This document shows positions 22,449 through 33,459 of a stretch of 64,000 nt of DNA, piece after piece. The notes beneath the pieces were generated by a model. That model was not told the origin of the DNA, ran no database searches, and saw only the letters and a list, made by a program, of their open reading frames with translations. The stretch's first letter is position 1. Every line of letters begins with the position of its first letter. The position numbers and the translations under genes are program-made. The DNA lies in contig CAHIKZ030004135.1 in NCBI GenBank assembly GCA_903632075.3, positions 154,501-218,500 on the forward strand. Reading direction: 5' to 3'. The stretch is from Acanthosepion pharaonis (Eukaryota; Mollusca; Cephalopoda; Sepiida; Sepiidae).

Positions 22449-23335
22449 AAGAAAAAAATGTGATTTTTTCTTTAATGAAATCAAATACTTAGGGCATATA
22501 ATTAATGAAAATGGTAGAAAGCCGGGCCCAGACAGGACATTCGCAATAAAAAATATGCCTGAACCAAAAAATGTCGCGGAATTACAAAGTTTTCTTGGCC
22601 TAGCAAATTACTACAGCGAATTCGTCGAAAATATGCACAGATTGAGCACCCCCCTCAACGAATTACAAAAAAATAGTGAATAAATGGAATTGGACAAAAG
22701 AATGTCAGAAAATGTTTAAGGAGATTATACAAAAAATAACGTCGGAACTAGCACTAACTCATTTCGATCCAAAACTAGAAATTGTTATCATGAGTGACGC
22801 GAGCTCTCACGGAGTAGGAGCTTGCATTCTACACAAGATGTGTGATGGCACGAAGAAACCCATAGCTCACGCATCGAGATCATTATTACCTGCGGAGAGG
22901 AACTACTCGCAGATTGAAAAGGAAGCACGAGGCATTATATTAGCCATAACTCTGTTCCACAGATATATATATATATATGGGAGAGAGTTTACGCTTCAAA
23001 CGAAACACAAACCTCTTCTTACGATTTTTGGATCAAGAAAAGGACTACCAATCTATACAGCAAATAGACTACTAAGATGGGTAACTATGTTACTGAACTA
23101 CAATTTCAAATTTGAGTTCTTACTATGGAAGAAAATTGGGCACGCTGATGGACTATCGCGATTAATACCTGCAAAAGGCGAACCGCTGAAAGATTCAGTA
23201 ATAGCGGCGTTGCAAGCCGAAGATAAAATCAGTAAAGTGTTATGCAACACAGTAAAGGAACTACTTGTGACCCTGCTAGAGATAAGAAGGGAAGCGGAAA
23301 AGGATGAATTTATTCAGAATGCCAAGAAAAAATAG
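22444..23335 (+). pseudogene. pol: Ty3/gypsy pol: RT connection and RNase H
   Basis: The continuation of RT (LGLANYYSEFVENMHRLSTPLN, about 22595-22660) is out of frame with the preceding part. The 22676-23335 frame holds the RNase H domain: IVIMSDASSHGVGACI (catalytic Asp), EKEARGIILAI (Glu), TKHKPLLTIF (where the family usually has TDHKPL, so a catalytic Asp position is Lys) and HADGLSRLI. It removes RNA from RNA-DNA hybrids during reverse transcription. A (TA)n-like expansion at 22964-22977 (RYIYIYG) has lengthened the protein. The Lys substitution would impair the enzyme even without the frameshifts. Confidence 0.8.
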
Positions 23336-24219
23336 AAGAAAAGGAAACGAATTTAGCAGCCAGCTTCACAATTTGTGACCACATATTGCTATATAACGAA
23401 AGAGTAGTGATACCAAAATCGTTACAAAGGCGGATTTTGAAGGATTTTCACTTAGGACATCCAGGAAAAAAACGGATGAAAGCACTTATGAGAAGTTTCG
23501 TCTACTGGCCTAACATGGACAATGATATCATGCAAATGGTGGAAAGATGTAAAGGCTGTACTGCTGCGGCCAAAGCACCAATTTCTATACAGAAACCATG
23601 GCCTAAAATGAACAGACCCTGGTCCAGAATACATGTGGATTATGCGGGACCTATAGGGCGTTACTACTACTTTATAACAGTAGATAGTTTCAGTAAATGG
23701 CCAGAAGTCTTCAGATTCAAACACCCGACGACGGAGAATACTATAAACTGCCTACATGAATTATTCACGAGATTCGGTGTCGTGGATTGCTTGGTAACTG
23801 ATAACGGCACACAATTTACCTCCAGCGATTTAAAAGAATTCTGTGAGACGTACCAAGTGAAGCACATTAAGATAGCTCCCTATCACCCACGGTCAAACGG
23901 GCAGGCTGAAAGATTCGTAGACACACTAAAGGGAGCTCTAAAAAAAGCAGGGGATGTACCGACAGAAAAAGCTATTCAACAGTTTCTCCAAGTATACAGA
24001 ATAACACCTAACGGGAATACACCATCTGGTCTTTCACCAGCGGAAGTGATGTTTGCCCGGAAAATACGGTCTGTGTTTGATAAATTATTGCCTGACAAGA
24101 ATATACACCAGCATACACCTATAGTACTCAAGAGATCAATTAAACCAGGAGAACGGGTTTACTTTAGGATGTTCAGGAACAATATTGCTTATTTATTGAG
24201 AGCCTGGCAGAATAATTAA
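23336..24219 (+). pseudogene. pol: Ty3/gypsy pol: integrase
   Basis: The 277-codon frame at 23386-24219 has the zinc motif H22-X2-H25...C55-X2-C58 and the core triad D85 (HVDYAGP), D139 (VTDNGTQF) and E175 (NGQAERFVDTLK). Exactly 35 residues lie between the second Asp and the Glu, the D,D35E spacing of retroelement integrases. It joins element cDNA to chromosomal DNA in the nucleus. The core is the best preserved part of the whole element. It is separated from RNase H by a stop near 23333, and the C-terminus is cut by a stop at 24217-24219. Confidence 0.9.
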
Positions 24220-24222
24220 CAG

Positions 24223-24500
24223 ACTAGGGAATGTGATGTACACAGTACAAGGTGAAAAATTTACCCACAGAAGACATATTGACCAAATACAAAAAAGACG
24301 GGTTGAAGAGCCAAGCTCGTCACCCGCTGAAAATGACGATTCAATGGAGGCGATCTTTGAAGCTTTTGAGATTCAAAGACCACAGGAAGACACAGAAACT
24401 AGAAGAACAAACAGGAAGAGAAAATTTACCGAACCTCTGATTATCGACCATAAGAGAAAAATACTAACTCCCCCCCACAAAAGGGATCTAAGGAGGGTGG
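24223..24500 (+). pseudogene. pol: Integrase C-terminal tail and polypurine tract
   Basis: The next frame (24233-24637) reads VQGEKFTHRRHIDQIQKR, the small barrel-like segment that ends gypsy integrases, followed by a charged tail. No chromodomain is seen. The purine-rich aaggagggtgg at 24490-24500 touches the LTR start and fits the plus-strand primer site. Confidence 0.75.
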
Positions 24501-24889
24501 TGTTGAGGAGTCAACCCCTTTTTACCCAAATGGACTCACTCAGTATATACATATACTACGGCTACGTGAAAACCCGAGAGAGCAAGACCGAGGAGTCGAG
24601 TCGAGTCGAGAGTGACAGAGTAAAAGGTTGTAGGTAATCGGAAGAGTGAGGGGTGAGGTAACAGCGTTGTAGGAGTCACAGTGAGCGAGCACGTAGACTC
24701 AGTAAGAAGTCATACAGCGATACTTCAATACCAAAGACTGTATATATATATTTTGCTACTAACCCGTCTTCCTGGAACTACTAACCTGCTTTACCAGTTT
24801 GTATTATTACGTTAATACATTATTTTTATATATTCATTCCTGGTGTTTGTTATTTATTGGTACCGGATTTCAACCCGGAATCTATAACA
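24501..24889 (+). mobile_element. 3' LTR of the Ty3/gypsy element
   Basis: A 389-bp segment beginning TGTTGAGGAG directly after the polypurine tract and ending ...TCTATAACA (TG...CA termini). It holds a TATATATATATTTT stretch near 24741 that could serve as a TATA box. No second copy is seen upstream of gag, so this end is inferred from position and termini and not from LTR-LTR comparison. Confidence 0.7.
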
Positions 24890-25318
24890 CTTATCTAATT
24901 TAATTTAGCCTTAGGCCTAATTTTTGATCTACTGTTAGCCTGCCGTGCATTTTGTGGTCGACCTATACGGTAGGTATAGGCCTAACTCAGAATTCTGAGC
25001 TAAACATTTTGAGGTCATCTTGTACGGGCAATTTATTGTAATAATAGTAACAGATGCTGAAACATCTTCAACCTGATGAAGAAAAGATTACGAATCATTT
25101 ATTGGGTCAATTGATTTATATAAGGAATTCGAACTGTAAAACATTATGTGTTCTTATGCGAATGGTGTTAATTAATGCGGTTATGCATGGCTATACAGTC
25201 TCATCATTTAAATGCTTCTTTAAGAAAATCTATTATGCTAATTCAACGACTGGTAATATAATTATAAGCGGGGATTTCTGGACGCAATGGTTATGACGAT
25301 AAACTATATCCAAAAGCA
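24890..25318. other. Unassigned DNA
   Basis: The frame at 25054-25296 has no recognisable motif. A short palindrome-like stretch (taggcctaa) recurs at 24907-24920 and 24976-24985. Confidence 0.45.
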
Positions 25319-25319
25319 A

Positions 25320-25735
25320 AATATCTGATCGGGAGATTGGAGATTTTGAGAAGCGTGGAACAACCTCTTAATTGCTGTTGATCCCAGATCCACCCTGACT
25401 CGATGTGGTATTACTTGCTACGGTCCCAGATACTGGCAAATAGGGAATCCCCAAACAAAAACAAAACACTATGAAAGTAGAAAAATATATTTTCATATTA
25501 AAAATACCATCAATACATTTTCATATAAAAAATTTCAACAATACCTTTTTTTATTGTACAATTACTATCACTACCTATTATAATAAAATTACCACCAATA
25601 AGTTTTATCTGTAGTCCATGGCATACAAATTGTGTTCAAAATATATTTAGTTAAAACCATAAAATTGCGTTCGAAAGGTTTAGATTTCGGTATTAAATAG
25701 TCTATAGAAGTTGATATGTAGCTAAACAAAATAAA
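25320..25735 (+). repeat. Left arm of a long inverted repeat
   Basis: Blocks in order: gatcgggagattgg (25328-25341), cctcttaattgctgttgat (25364-25382), a diffuse tract with ataccatcaatacattttcatat (25505-25527), and tagatttcggtattaaata (25681-25699) followed by agttgatatgt. Each block returns, inverted and in reverse order, at 27128-27560. Confidence 0.65.
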
Positions 25736-25879
25736 GAAACCAAATTCTAAGAGACAATGGAAAAAGGAGGAGAATTTCAGTCTCTCAGTGAAGGAAAGAG
25801 AAGCAGTGAATAACCGAGTATCAAACTGTGAGTAAATGATTAAATAAGTGAAAAGATGAATGATAAAGAGTAAGAAGTT

Positions 25880-26080
25880 ACTTCGCACAAAAAAGTAAAT
25901 AAGTAAATTGAAGAGACATAATCGTCCACGCCTTGAAAAACAAGGCAAATGAAATAGAAACATAACCATGGCGGAATAGCGACAAAGAGGGATGGTAAAA
26001 AGTGAAAAGGTAATTAGAGTAACAAAAATAGCTAGTTCTACAGAGCCATGATAGCCCACGTCCAGAAATATTGATATTTT
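25880..26080 (+). pseudogene. RTE-like RT 3'-end fragment
   Basis: The words gggatggtaaaaag (25990-26003) and agagccatgatagcccacg (26042-26060) match the tail of the decayed RT units at 33960-34060, 40305-40330 and 48355-48425. A short 3' remnant within the inverted-repeat unit. Confidence 0.45.
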
Positions 26081-26084
26081 TTAC

Positions 26085-26465
26085 GGTTTATCAACATTTT
26101 GCAGGTTATTTAACACTAGAAAATATGTATAGATTGTAAGAATGTTATTTTATAGATAAAAATTATATACTGATACAACCACTAATTAACACATAGCTGT
26201 AGCGGAGAACAGGTGGATTCATGCCTTTCGCAAGGATATTTGCGAGTAAGTGAATATAACTACCTCGACTGGAGTGGGAACTCCGATATCTGATTTTCAA
26301 TTCCAAGCCCTTTTCCATTACGTTACCATCGAAGCTGACAACACTTGATATTCAAAAGCGGTCATCCATTTAGGCACTAACCGGACACAATGTTGCTTAA
26401 CTTCAGTGATCACACGAGAACCGATGTTTTAACGTGAAATGGCCGTAAGCTTGTCCAGAAAGGGC
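26085..26465 (-). repeat. tRNA-derived SINE
   Basis: It has the same block order as 3133-3520: gcaggttatttaacac, tagattgtaagaatg, the central tttcgcaaggatatttgcg, then a tRNA-like head read on the minus strand around 26280-26330. It continues to a 3' block shared with 3420-3500 (gttgcttaactt.ggtgat). The best-preserved SINE of this family here. Confidence 0.7.
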
Positions 26466-26689
26466 AAAGCATATTATTGATGATTGATTTGTTTAACCGC
26501 ATATCAACTTATGCATCATTTAATGATGAAATTTAATTTTCTTGTGTGCTGTGAAGTAATAAAAATGTGATAGGTTATTTTGCTTTCACAAGTGAATACA
26601 TGATAGATTGTACTCAGCCTTTGTACATATATATTTTTGTGTGGACATAATTACAAGAGGGGGTGATATATGTTTTAAGTTGTAGTCTG

Positions 26690-27080
26690 TTTTTTTTTAA
26701 AGTTATATTTTGGAATACAGTTTGATTTCTTTAAGAAATTATAGGATTTTATAATTAATCTCCTGAAAAGTTTTATAATTTTATAAGTTTTTAATTTTAA
26801 AAGTTTTTATAATTTTATAAGTTTATAAATTTTTATATAATTTTATATAATTTATATATATTTATCATCATTTTTTAATTAATATAATTCATATATTAAA
26901 TAAATATTCAAAAATATAATTTAATTAATATAATTAATATAATTTATCATCATTTTTATATAATTTTATATAATTTATATAATTTTATAAGTTTTTTATA
27001 ATTTTATAAGTTTTTTATAATTTCATAAGTTTTTATAATTTTATAAGTTTTTAATTTTTATGATTTTATATGGATTAATC
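26690..27080. repeat. AT-rich low-complexity tract built on TTTTATAATTTTATAAG
   Basis: Irregular reiteration of ttttataattttataag-type words over nearly 400 bp, with tatataattt variants. Confidence 0.8.
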
Positions 27081-27127
27081 TCCTGAAAGTTTTCTTTCAT
27101 GTTGGTTGTTTGCTTGATTGATTTTGC

Positions 27128-27250
27128 AGCATATCAATCTCTATGGGTTATTTAAGGCCGAAATCTAAATATTTCGAGCTTTGTTTTGTGGTTGTGACTT
27201 CGAGATATTTAGATTCGCATTAAATAGCACATAGAGGCTGATATATTATC
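27128..27250. repeat. About 50-bp imperfect hairpin
   Basis: catatcaatctctatgggtt with the following aaatctaaatatttcgag (27131-27179) is the inverse of cttcgagatatttagatt (27197-27214) and aaatagcacatagaggctga (27221-27240). The loop is about 18 nt. The left half is the inverted counterpart of 25681-25728. Confidence 0.7.
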
Positions 27251-27560
27251 TCCAGGTAAAATGTATTGTTGGTCATTTCTCTATAAGATTTATTATTGGA
27301 AATTCTACTATAAATATGTATTATTGGTATTTCTACTATAAATATGTATTGTTGGTGATTTATTTTATATAAAAATGTATTGTTTGAATTATTACTATAA
27401 AATGTATTGTTATACTTTCGTATTTTTTGGGGATACACTATCAATCCATAACTTGGATCCTAACTGGGTCATGATCGACCTAGGAGCAACAGCAATTCAG
27501 AGGTGATTCCACGCCAATCTCCCGATCAAAGGTCTTGCTGCGGGCCCGGATGTAGTTTAT
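27250..27560 (-). repeat. Right arm of the long inverted repeat
   Basis: A tract with repeated aaatgtattgtt words (27250-27420), then the complement of the left arm's outer blocks at 27484-27530 (agcaacagcaattcagagg and ccaatctcccgatc). With 27128-27250 it mirrors the left arm across about 2.2 kb. Confidence 0.65.
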
Positions 27561-27599
27561 CATCATCATACCCAGGACTACCATATAAAAGAAACAAAG

Positions 27600-28145
27600 A
27601 ATATGTATTTGTTTTTTTTTTTTGTTTTTTTTTTTACAGTAATGTTCAACCTGTACAGGTCTCGGAAGCCAGTCGAGGAAGAGGGTTACAATAATGGGAA
27701 ATTTATATGAATAGGAGAAAAAGATAACTGTTGCCTCGAGACTTGAACAGGTTAAGATTGTAGTGGTCGGGGAAACATCCTCTCGGGAGTCTGTTCCATA
27801 GGACAGTGGTTCGCGGGAAGAAGCTGATAAGTGGAACCTACTTCTCGCCGATGAAATCCGGAGAGAATGTAGTTGGTCTCCTACTACGTAAGTGACATGG
27901 TGGATTCTAGCCGTTAAGGTCTGACCTCGTGGAACCAAGAGATGCAGTTCATCCGAGCACTTTCCATGGTAGTAGCGAGAGAGACTTGCCACATCCTGCC
28001 TTTGAGAGAGAGGTTGGTAGACAGAAAATAATTCTTCTCCTATCAAGACTGGAAAAGCGGGGCCTGGGCAGCTCCTGACCAAATGTGGCAACGGTACTCC
28101 ATTTTCGTCCTGATCTGGCTTTTATAAAGACAGGGGATAGCATGA
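27600..28145 (-). pseudogene. Non-LTR RT C-terminal region
   Basis: The minus-strand frame 27480-28091 reads VYQPLSQRQDVASLSRYYHG, KCSDELHLLVP, ..SLRISSARSRFHLSASS.., SYGTDSREDVSP and FIVTLFLDWLP-like words. This is the familiar closing region of Jockey/CR1-type RT proteins (RR.VASL.LFY.YYHG.CS.EL..LVP). Known: it lies after the polymerase domain and has no separate catalytic role that I can name. 5'-truncated, but the frame is open for about 170 codons, so this is one of the younger fragments. A T-rich run at 27612-27636 (A-rich on the coding strand) may be the 3' tail. Confidence 0.7.
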
Positions 28146-28149
28146 GGAG

Positions 28150-28936
28150 TACTTATTATGATTGATATAATTTTTACAGACTTTGAACAACTACAAATAC
28201 TGGCTTCGTATTTGTAAATTTATAGAGTTAACTGAGTGTGTTGATACCGGCTATCGAGTGACACCTGTTCCTCTTTAGTTTTGCTGATTCTGGTATCATA
28301 TTATCCAAGATTGGCTCAATTCTTTCTCTAATTTCCAAATCCTCTATTCTCGTTTTTATAAGTCGTTGAAACGTTCCTTGCTGTGTCGGTTTTTATAGAC
28401 TTCACTCTCATCTTTATGCTACGCAGAATATTCAAGTTAAGACCTGGTATTTCTTTTCGATGTCGTATATTTTCGCCCAGATCTTCCACAACAATATTTA
28501 TGATCTGATGAAATCTAAGTGTACATAGCAATCAGGTCCGTTGTCATTGCTCGGATGAAATGATCTGTATTGGTCTGAAAGGCATAGAGAACTGAGTTAT
28601 TTATTTATTGATTAAAAAGGACAGGAATAGACGACATAAAACGCATTTCTTAAAACAGCATTGACGAGCGTGAGAAAATTTCGTTATTTATCTTTTACAT
28701 TTGGTCATGTCTAAAATGTGTATATAGATTAAAAAGAAATCTACAATCATATATCATTTAGGATCAGTGTGTAGTATATTTCTGATATCTGACACTTTCA
28801 TATATATGTTATGTGTTGACAGAGAAGCCTACGTAATAACGAGGAAATAGCAAGGAAAAAAGAAGAAGACAGAGGCAAGTTTGTGAAGAAATAAAGCTAA
28901 GTGACAAGAAACCTAATGGAAATCAACTGAAAGGAC

Positions 28937-28940
<4 letters not shown>
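28150..28940. other. Unassigned DNA
   Basis: A minus-strand frame at 28328-28531 has a basic, hydrophilic product of unknown type. Its composition is suggestive of an element-derived protein but no motif supports it. Confidence 0.4.

Positions 28941-29006
<66 letters not shown>
28941..29006. repeat. (TA)n microsatellite beside the hammerhead
   Basis: About 33 TA units. Confidence 0.95.
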
Positions 29007-29008
<2 letters not shown>

Positions 29009-29034
29009 TAGGATATTATACGAAAACATGTAAA

Positions 29035-29097
29035 AAAATTGCTACACAAATGCAGTAGTGTTTCAATGCACATCAATGCATCTCATCAGGCAATTTT
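29035..29097 (-). ncRNA. Type I hammerhead ribozyme (complete fold)
   Basis: On the minus strand all parts of a hammerhead occur in order. Stem I 5' strand AAAATTGC (29097-29090); CTGATGA core (29089-29083); stem II GATGCA/TGCATT (29082-29077 with 29070-29065, one G-U pair, loop TTGATG); GAAA core (29064-29061); stem III, the A of GAAA plus CAC pairing with GTGT (29047-29044) around a 10-nt loop; cleavage-site A at 29043 after GU; stem I 3' strand GCAATTTT (29042-29035), which pairs with all 8 bases of the 5' strand. Every conserved core base is present. Known: such ribozymes self-cleave RNA after the UH site and occur in PLEs, retrozymes and some SINEs. Stem I is the open stem, so type I. 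The flanking element is not identified. Confidence 0.85.
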
Positions 29098-29947
29098 AAA
29101 TTACTGGCGAGTGAACGATTTCTTTAGATTTAAAAGAAAAATACAAAAAAATACAACCTCTTTTTACGAAAAAAAGTGGGTGGGAGTTATAAGGTTTGTG
29201 GGGATTACCTTGATCAATCAATCAAATATGACCTACGTTTAATTTAAACTAAACGAAGAAACAAAAATTTAAAAAAGTATTTTTTTATCAATGGGTCATG
29301 ACTGGCAGGTAAGCACAGAAGTCGGGGCCGTTTTTAAAATATTCCATTTCACCTTGGGCGTCTTGTTATCATTTTTAAACTCATGTTCGGGCAGCTACTC
29401 GAGTTTCACGTTACCGTGTTCTGGTCGCCTGATGATGGCGATAGCTTTTCGAACTTTATCCCTTTCTGAATCATGTCCCGGGTTAGCGAAATTGCTATGT
29501 CTTTGTAATTTAGACATAGTGCACTTCATTAGTGTTCCGGCATTTGGCTATATTTTGGCCTTTTCTTCTTAGATTATGATCCGTTTTTTTTTTTACTTTT
29601 TTTTCTTGTTTTATTGGTTTTTCGTTTTTCTTTGATCACCTGGCAAAATTTGTATCGGTTTAACCAATACTTTGGCTCACATATATATATAAAAAACTTC
29701 AGGGGGGATTAGATATAATAATAATTAAGTTATTCATCAAGTCTAAAAGAAACTGCAACAAAATGCAGAAAGTACTGGACGGCTATATTTGGGAATCACT
29801 AGCAGTGCGATCCACTACCGAGAATTGACACCCGGACCAGTTACGATATGCGACGAATCTCATACCAACTGTACCAACAAGCCTCTACAATGAAGAGTCA
29901 AACAATTGCTTGATATTGCGCCGCTCTTCACGTATTCCGTCGTGGAA
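29098..29947. other. Probable repeat sequence around the hammerhead and upstream of a PLE fragment
   Basis: No coding match. At 29429-29452 a CTGATGATGGCGATAGC stretch followed by ...TCGAAC recalls a hammerhead core, but GAAA is incomplete. The frame 29291-29572 is not recognised. The segment 29760-29940 is GC-balanced with no clear family. Confidence 0.4.
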
Positions 29948-30430
29948 TTCATCTGCCTGCCTTATGTGAAGGGGTTATGAGAGAAAATACAAAGGATCTG
30001 CGGTCCATATAACATCAGGACAAACTTCAAAGCTGGATGACACTTCGCAGATATCTCTCACGAGTAAGATCCCCCATAGAGGAGAACATGACCAAAGACT
30101 GTGTGTACGTTATCCCGTGCAACTGCGAAAAGAAATATAAAGGGGAGACAGGCTCCCCGCGCCTTAAGGTAAGGCTTCAAGAACACCAGAAAGCTGTAAC
30201 ACGAGGAGTGAAAAAATCAGGCGTAGCTGGCCATATATGGAGAGAAAAGGGAGATCACCGTCCTCTGTGGCGTCAGGTTGAAATTATAAACAGAGAACAT
30301 CAATGGAAAGTTCGCAAACTTAAGGAATCAGCACATATGCTAGGCTAAAAAATCTCCTGATCCGACCAAGCATAGAAATGAATACAATATGGGAACCAGT
30401 AATAAGGGGTGCGAGAGAAAAGCAATAATA
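29948..30430 (+). pseudogene. PLE fragment with GIY-YIG endonuclease
   Basis: The frame 30037-30348 (103 codons) has DCVYVIPCNCEKKYKGETG and then RLKVRLQEHQKAV: CVY stands for GIY, YKG for YIG, followed by the conserved Arg- and Glu-containing helix, with IPCNC before. Known: PLEs join an RT to a C-terminal GIY-YIG nuclease that nicks DNA for target-primed copying. Upstream DNA from 29948 (gcctgccttatgtgaagggg) matches 47022-47120 of the larger copy, so this is a 5'-truncated PLE of that family. The frame stops at 30346, where the other copy continues with GHKNLLSRPSIEINAIWEPV; that region survives at the DNA level to about 30425. Confidence 0.85.
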
Positions 30431-30559
30431 ACAACAAGAAATTGCAATATGAGCTCTGGAAAAAAAATGAATTGATAACAGCAAAAATTGCAATATGAGC
30501 ACTGTTAAAAATCGTTGCTGAAGACATTAGGTTTATAATACGCAGAAATTCATACCTGG

Positions 30560-30870
30560 ATGTCCTCAAGGACACATAGCACACTGGATAAAGGCGTTAG
30601 ATCCAGTAACAGGGCCCAAAGAGTGTGAGTTCAATACCCGGTTAAGGCGGTGGAAAACTTGAAGAGGGGGAATTAAGCAGGAGATAACTGATAACTGACA
30701 TCCATTAGACATGGCACGTGGAACTAGAACAGTCTACCCCAGCGAGCGAAATAAAGGGTTCAGTACAACATTCCAAAAAGAAGAAGAAGAAGGCCGGAGC
30801 GTACAACGACCGAAACGTTGTAAAAAATATGGCGACAAAGATGAGGACAATAGTTCGAATAATGTAAACA

Positions 30871-30880
<10 letters not shown>
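30560..30880 (+). repeat. PLE terminal module: tRNA-like part plus hammerhead-like core
   Basis: tRNA-like part: cacactggataaaggcg (A-box side) and gagttcaatacccgg (B-box side) at 30582-30643. It is followed by catggcacgtggaactagaa (30713-30732) and a hammerhead-like core, GAAGAAGGCC...CGAAACGTTG (30787-30820), in which the usual CTGA has been absorbed into an AAG repeat. The same order is found at 47620-47905 and 50440-50785. It ends in (TA)n at 30871-30901. Confidence 0.65.

Positions 30881-30901
<21 letters not shown>
30871..30901. repeat. (TA)n microsatellite
   Basis: About 15 TA units. Another (TA)n run lies at 31121-31146. Confidence 0.9.
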
Positions 30902-30904
<3 letters not shown>

Positions 30905-31944
30905 CTTCAAATGTCAGTGGACTGAAATAGACGCCTATTTTTAGAGTGGACTGAAATAGAAGCCTATTTTTATTCATTAAATATTGTGTATTACGTCTAT
31001 CTGTGCATTTGAGAACTCATATTAACGATGAACGTGTCCTCCGACAGGGAAAATAAGTGTCTTCTATAATAACGTTTTAATTAATAAAAATGTTAAATTA
31101 AAAATAAACTCCATTAATTCATATATATATATATATATATATATATGAGGACGAGTGCAAGAAAAACCTCGGCTTACTCTGGTTATAAAACTAGGTTGAT
31201 TGGAAGATTGAAAGTAAGTTAGGAATGGAAAACCGTGAGCATATTTGGCACATTAAACCTTTTATCAAGAGAGCAAAAGAAAGTTGAAAGAGAGAATATA
31301 ATCGTAAATATTTGTCTATTTCTTATTGCTTTTCTGTATATGAAATGAATCCATGTTTCTACCACATTTAGATGAAAGAATATGAATGGAAAACGAATAT
31401 TGGATGGTATAATTTTTAAGAAAATTAGAAGATACACGGAAAGGGCAAGAGAAGAGCACATGTCTGAGTCAATTTCTTTTTTTTTTCTTTTTTGTTTTGG
31501 GTGCCAAAACACACGGAATCTCCACGAGTCCATTTAGTTTTATTATTAACAATTCAGCTTAAAAAGCTTCATGAATAATGGTTAATAATCTATTTTTGCG
31601 AGTCATTAGGATTCTTTCGTGAGTTTTACACTTTGACCTTGTTCCAGACAACGCTAATAGTCGTATAGCTAATGGTCGTTTTCGTCGTACATAATATTTT
31701 GTAAGCAAGAGGAAGAGAAGAACAGCTTCCTGTAAACATACGACATTCTAACTTCTGCTACTTCTTACATTTAGATATACTTTCAGTCTTGTCTTGTACA
31801 CAATCATACAGTTCTTTCATTTCCTCACTATTATACGTCCATATTTTACGCTTTCTATTCGCTTGCTCTCACCTATCGATAGAAGCATATTTCTCTGTTT
31901 ATTTGTATTTATCACATTATCAATCTATCAATCCGTTTCCGCCT

Positions 31945-31993
<49 letters not shown>

Positions 31994-32540
31994 CTTTTCT
32001 TTCGTTCTTGCAAACACACCTTTCACTTCGGAAACTAAATACCGTTACTGTCTTATTTCTTTCCACTGATGTAATTAGAATCTATTCACCTCAAACTAAC
32101 AGAGATCAACATTGAAACAGTCATATTTTACATAAGCTATAATATTACTGCAATGTATTGACTGCAAAAAGTAACATTTTATCTATGACAGACAGTTTGC
32201 ATTGTTGATTTGCTCTTGAATACTAACAAATGAATTGATAAATATTAGTCATATTATATTAAAATAATCACTGCTAAGTAGAAAAAGTTCGGGATATCAC
32301 GAATAATTTTTTTTTATCATTGCTAATTTCATTCGTCTCTTGTTTTTTTTGTTTTTTTTTGGCTTTTTTTTTGTTGCTAAGATGAATTATTAAGGCCTTT
32401 GAAATTTCTTCAGCGCTCTCTTGTCTCGTCCAATATCGTTTACAAGTTTTAAACAGATTGCAACAAGAAAAGTGATTTCTTCGTTAAACTCGAGAAGGAA
32501 CCGTTTTCTTTCTCTTCTTTCTAGAAAGAGAAAATCTATT
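30905..32540. other. Unassigned AT-rich DNA with simple repeats
   Basis: A near-tandem pair (gtggactgaaatagacgcct / gtggactgaaatagaagcct) lies at 30917-30967, (TA)n at 31121-31146, and (TA)n(TG)n at 31947-31993. Frames across the repeats (31219-31533, 31789-32115) are not convincing genes. Confidence 0.5.
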
Positions 32541-32544
32541 AAAA

Positions 32545-33195
32545 CTGCAGGAAATCCTAGACAAATAAGAAATGACTAACCATCAACCGAAGACAGAATG
32601 TATGGTTGTTAAAGAAAAACAGAGCCACACGCGAGTTAGAAATAGGAGACGACAGTAAAACTTCTGGGAAGTGTTAGAACCAATAGCGAAAAATGTGACA
32701 CAGAAACCCAAAGGTGCACCAGAAGAGCGGAAGATGCCTTCGAAAAGTTAAACAAAGTAAGAAAAAGGAAATTGTCCTTAGAACGGAAGAGCACTAAACT
32801 GTTAGCTAATATCAGTCCTCTCATATTGCAGTGAATACTGAGTAATTTCTTTCTAGATGAGGAGAGAGAACCGCATCGAAAGAAATATAGTTCTGCCGAA
32901 AGATTCTGAGAATACCATGGACCAAACATGTGAGGAACGAGGAAGATTTAAGGAAAATATATTTAGAATCAGAACGAGTCGGTTGAAATTTCTGGGACAC
33001 AATAGAAAAAGGGGACTTGGAAAACTAAACATTCACATTATATATTATAGAAAGGCGGGGAAAAAGAAAACAGCGATTAATCTACCTACTGGCGGAATGG
33101 ATGGTAGGGCGGGAACAAAGGGTGATAGGGGAAATCAAACTGAGAGATGCAAGTGATAGGAAGATTGGGAGAGCCATGAACTGAAGAGACACGGC
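32545..33195 (+). pseudogene. RTE-like RT C-terminal remnant 1
   Basis: Plus-strand pieces keep the recognisable order of the RT tail: TMVVKEKQSHTRV near 32600, a KAPEERKMPS region, an ENTMDQTCEERGRFKE block (for ...PWT.HV.NE.VL..I) and RTSRLKFLGHNRKRGLGKLNI (in 32857-33156; for R.LKFLGHIMR...LE.L). Known: this order closes endonuclease-RT proteins of RTE-like non-LTR elements. Frequent stops; 5'-truncated. A second, more damaged copy in the same orientation follows at 33460. Confidence 0.6.
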
Positions 33196-33459
33196 GCAGA
33201 AAGGGAGAATAGTATTATTTCTTTAACATACTCAATTCTATATCTTTCTTCATTAATTTCGAATCCGAAGTTTCCCCGGTTTTAAATTCAGTATTATTTT
33301 CAGGAATTATAGTCGCGTGGTTAGATCCAGGTTGAAATTTTACTATTGCTAATTACTTTTAAAGTTCACGTCTTGACAATAGTAGCCAGAGAATACGCGA
33401 GATTCCCTGGAAATCATACCACGGACTGACTCAAGACGTTTTAAGGGAAATTGGTTAGA

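Noticed and set aside
29429..29452. Hammerhead core CTGATGATGGCG...CGAAC
   Set aside because: GAAA is incomplete and stems I and III are not visible. Noted only as a weak resemblance.
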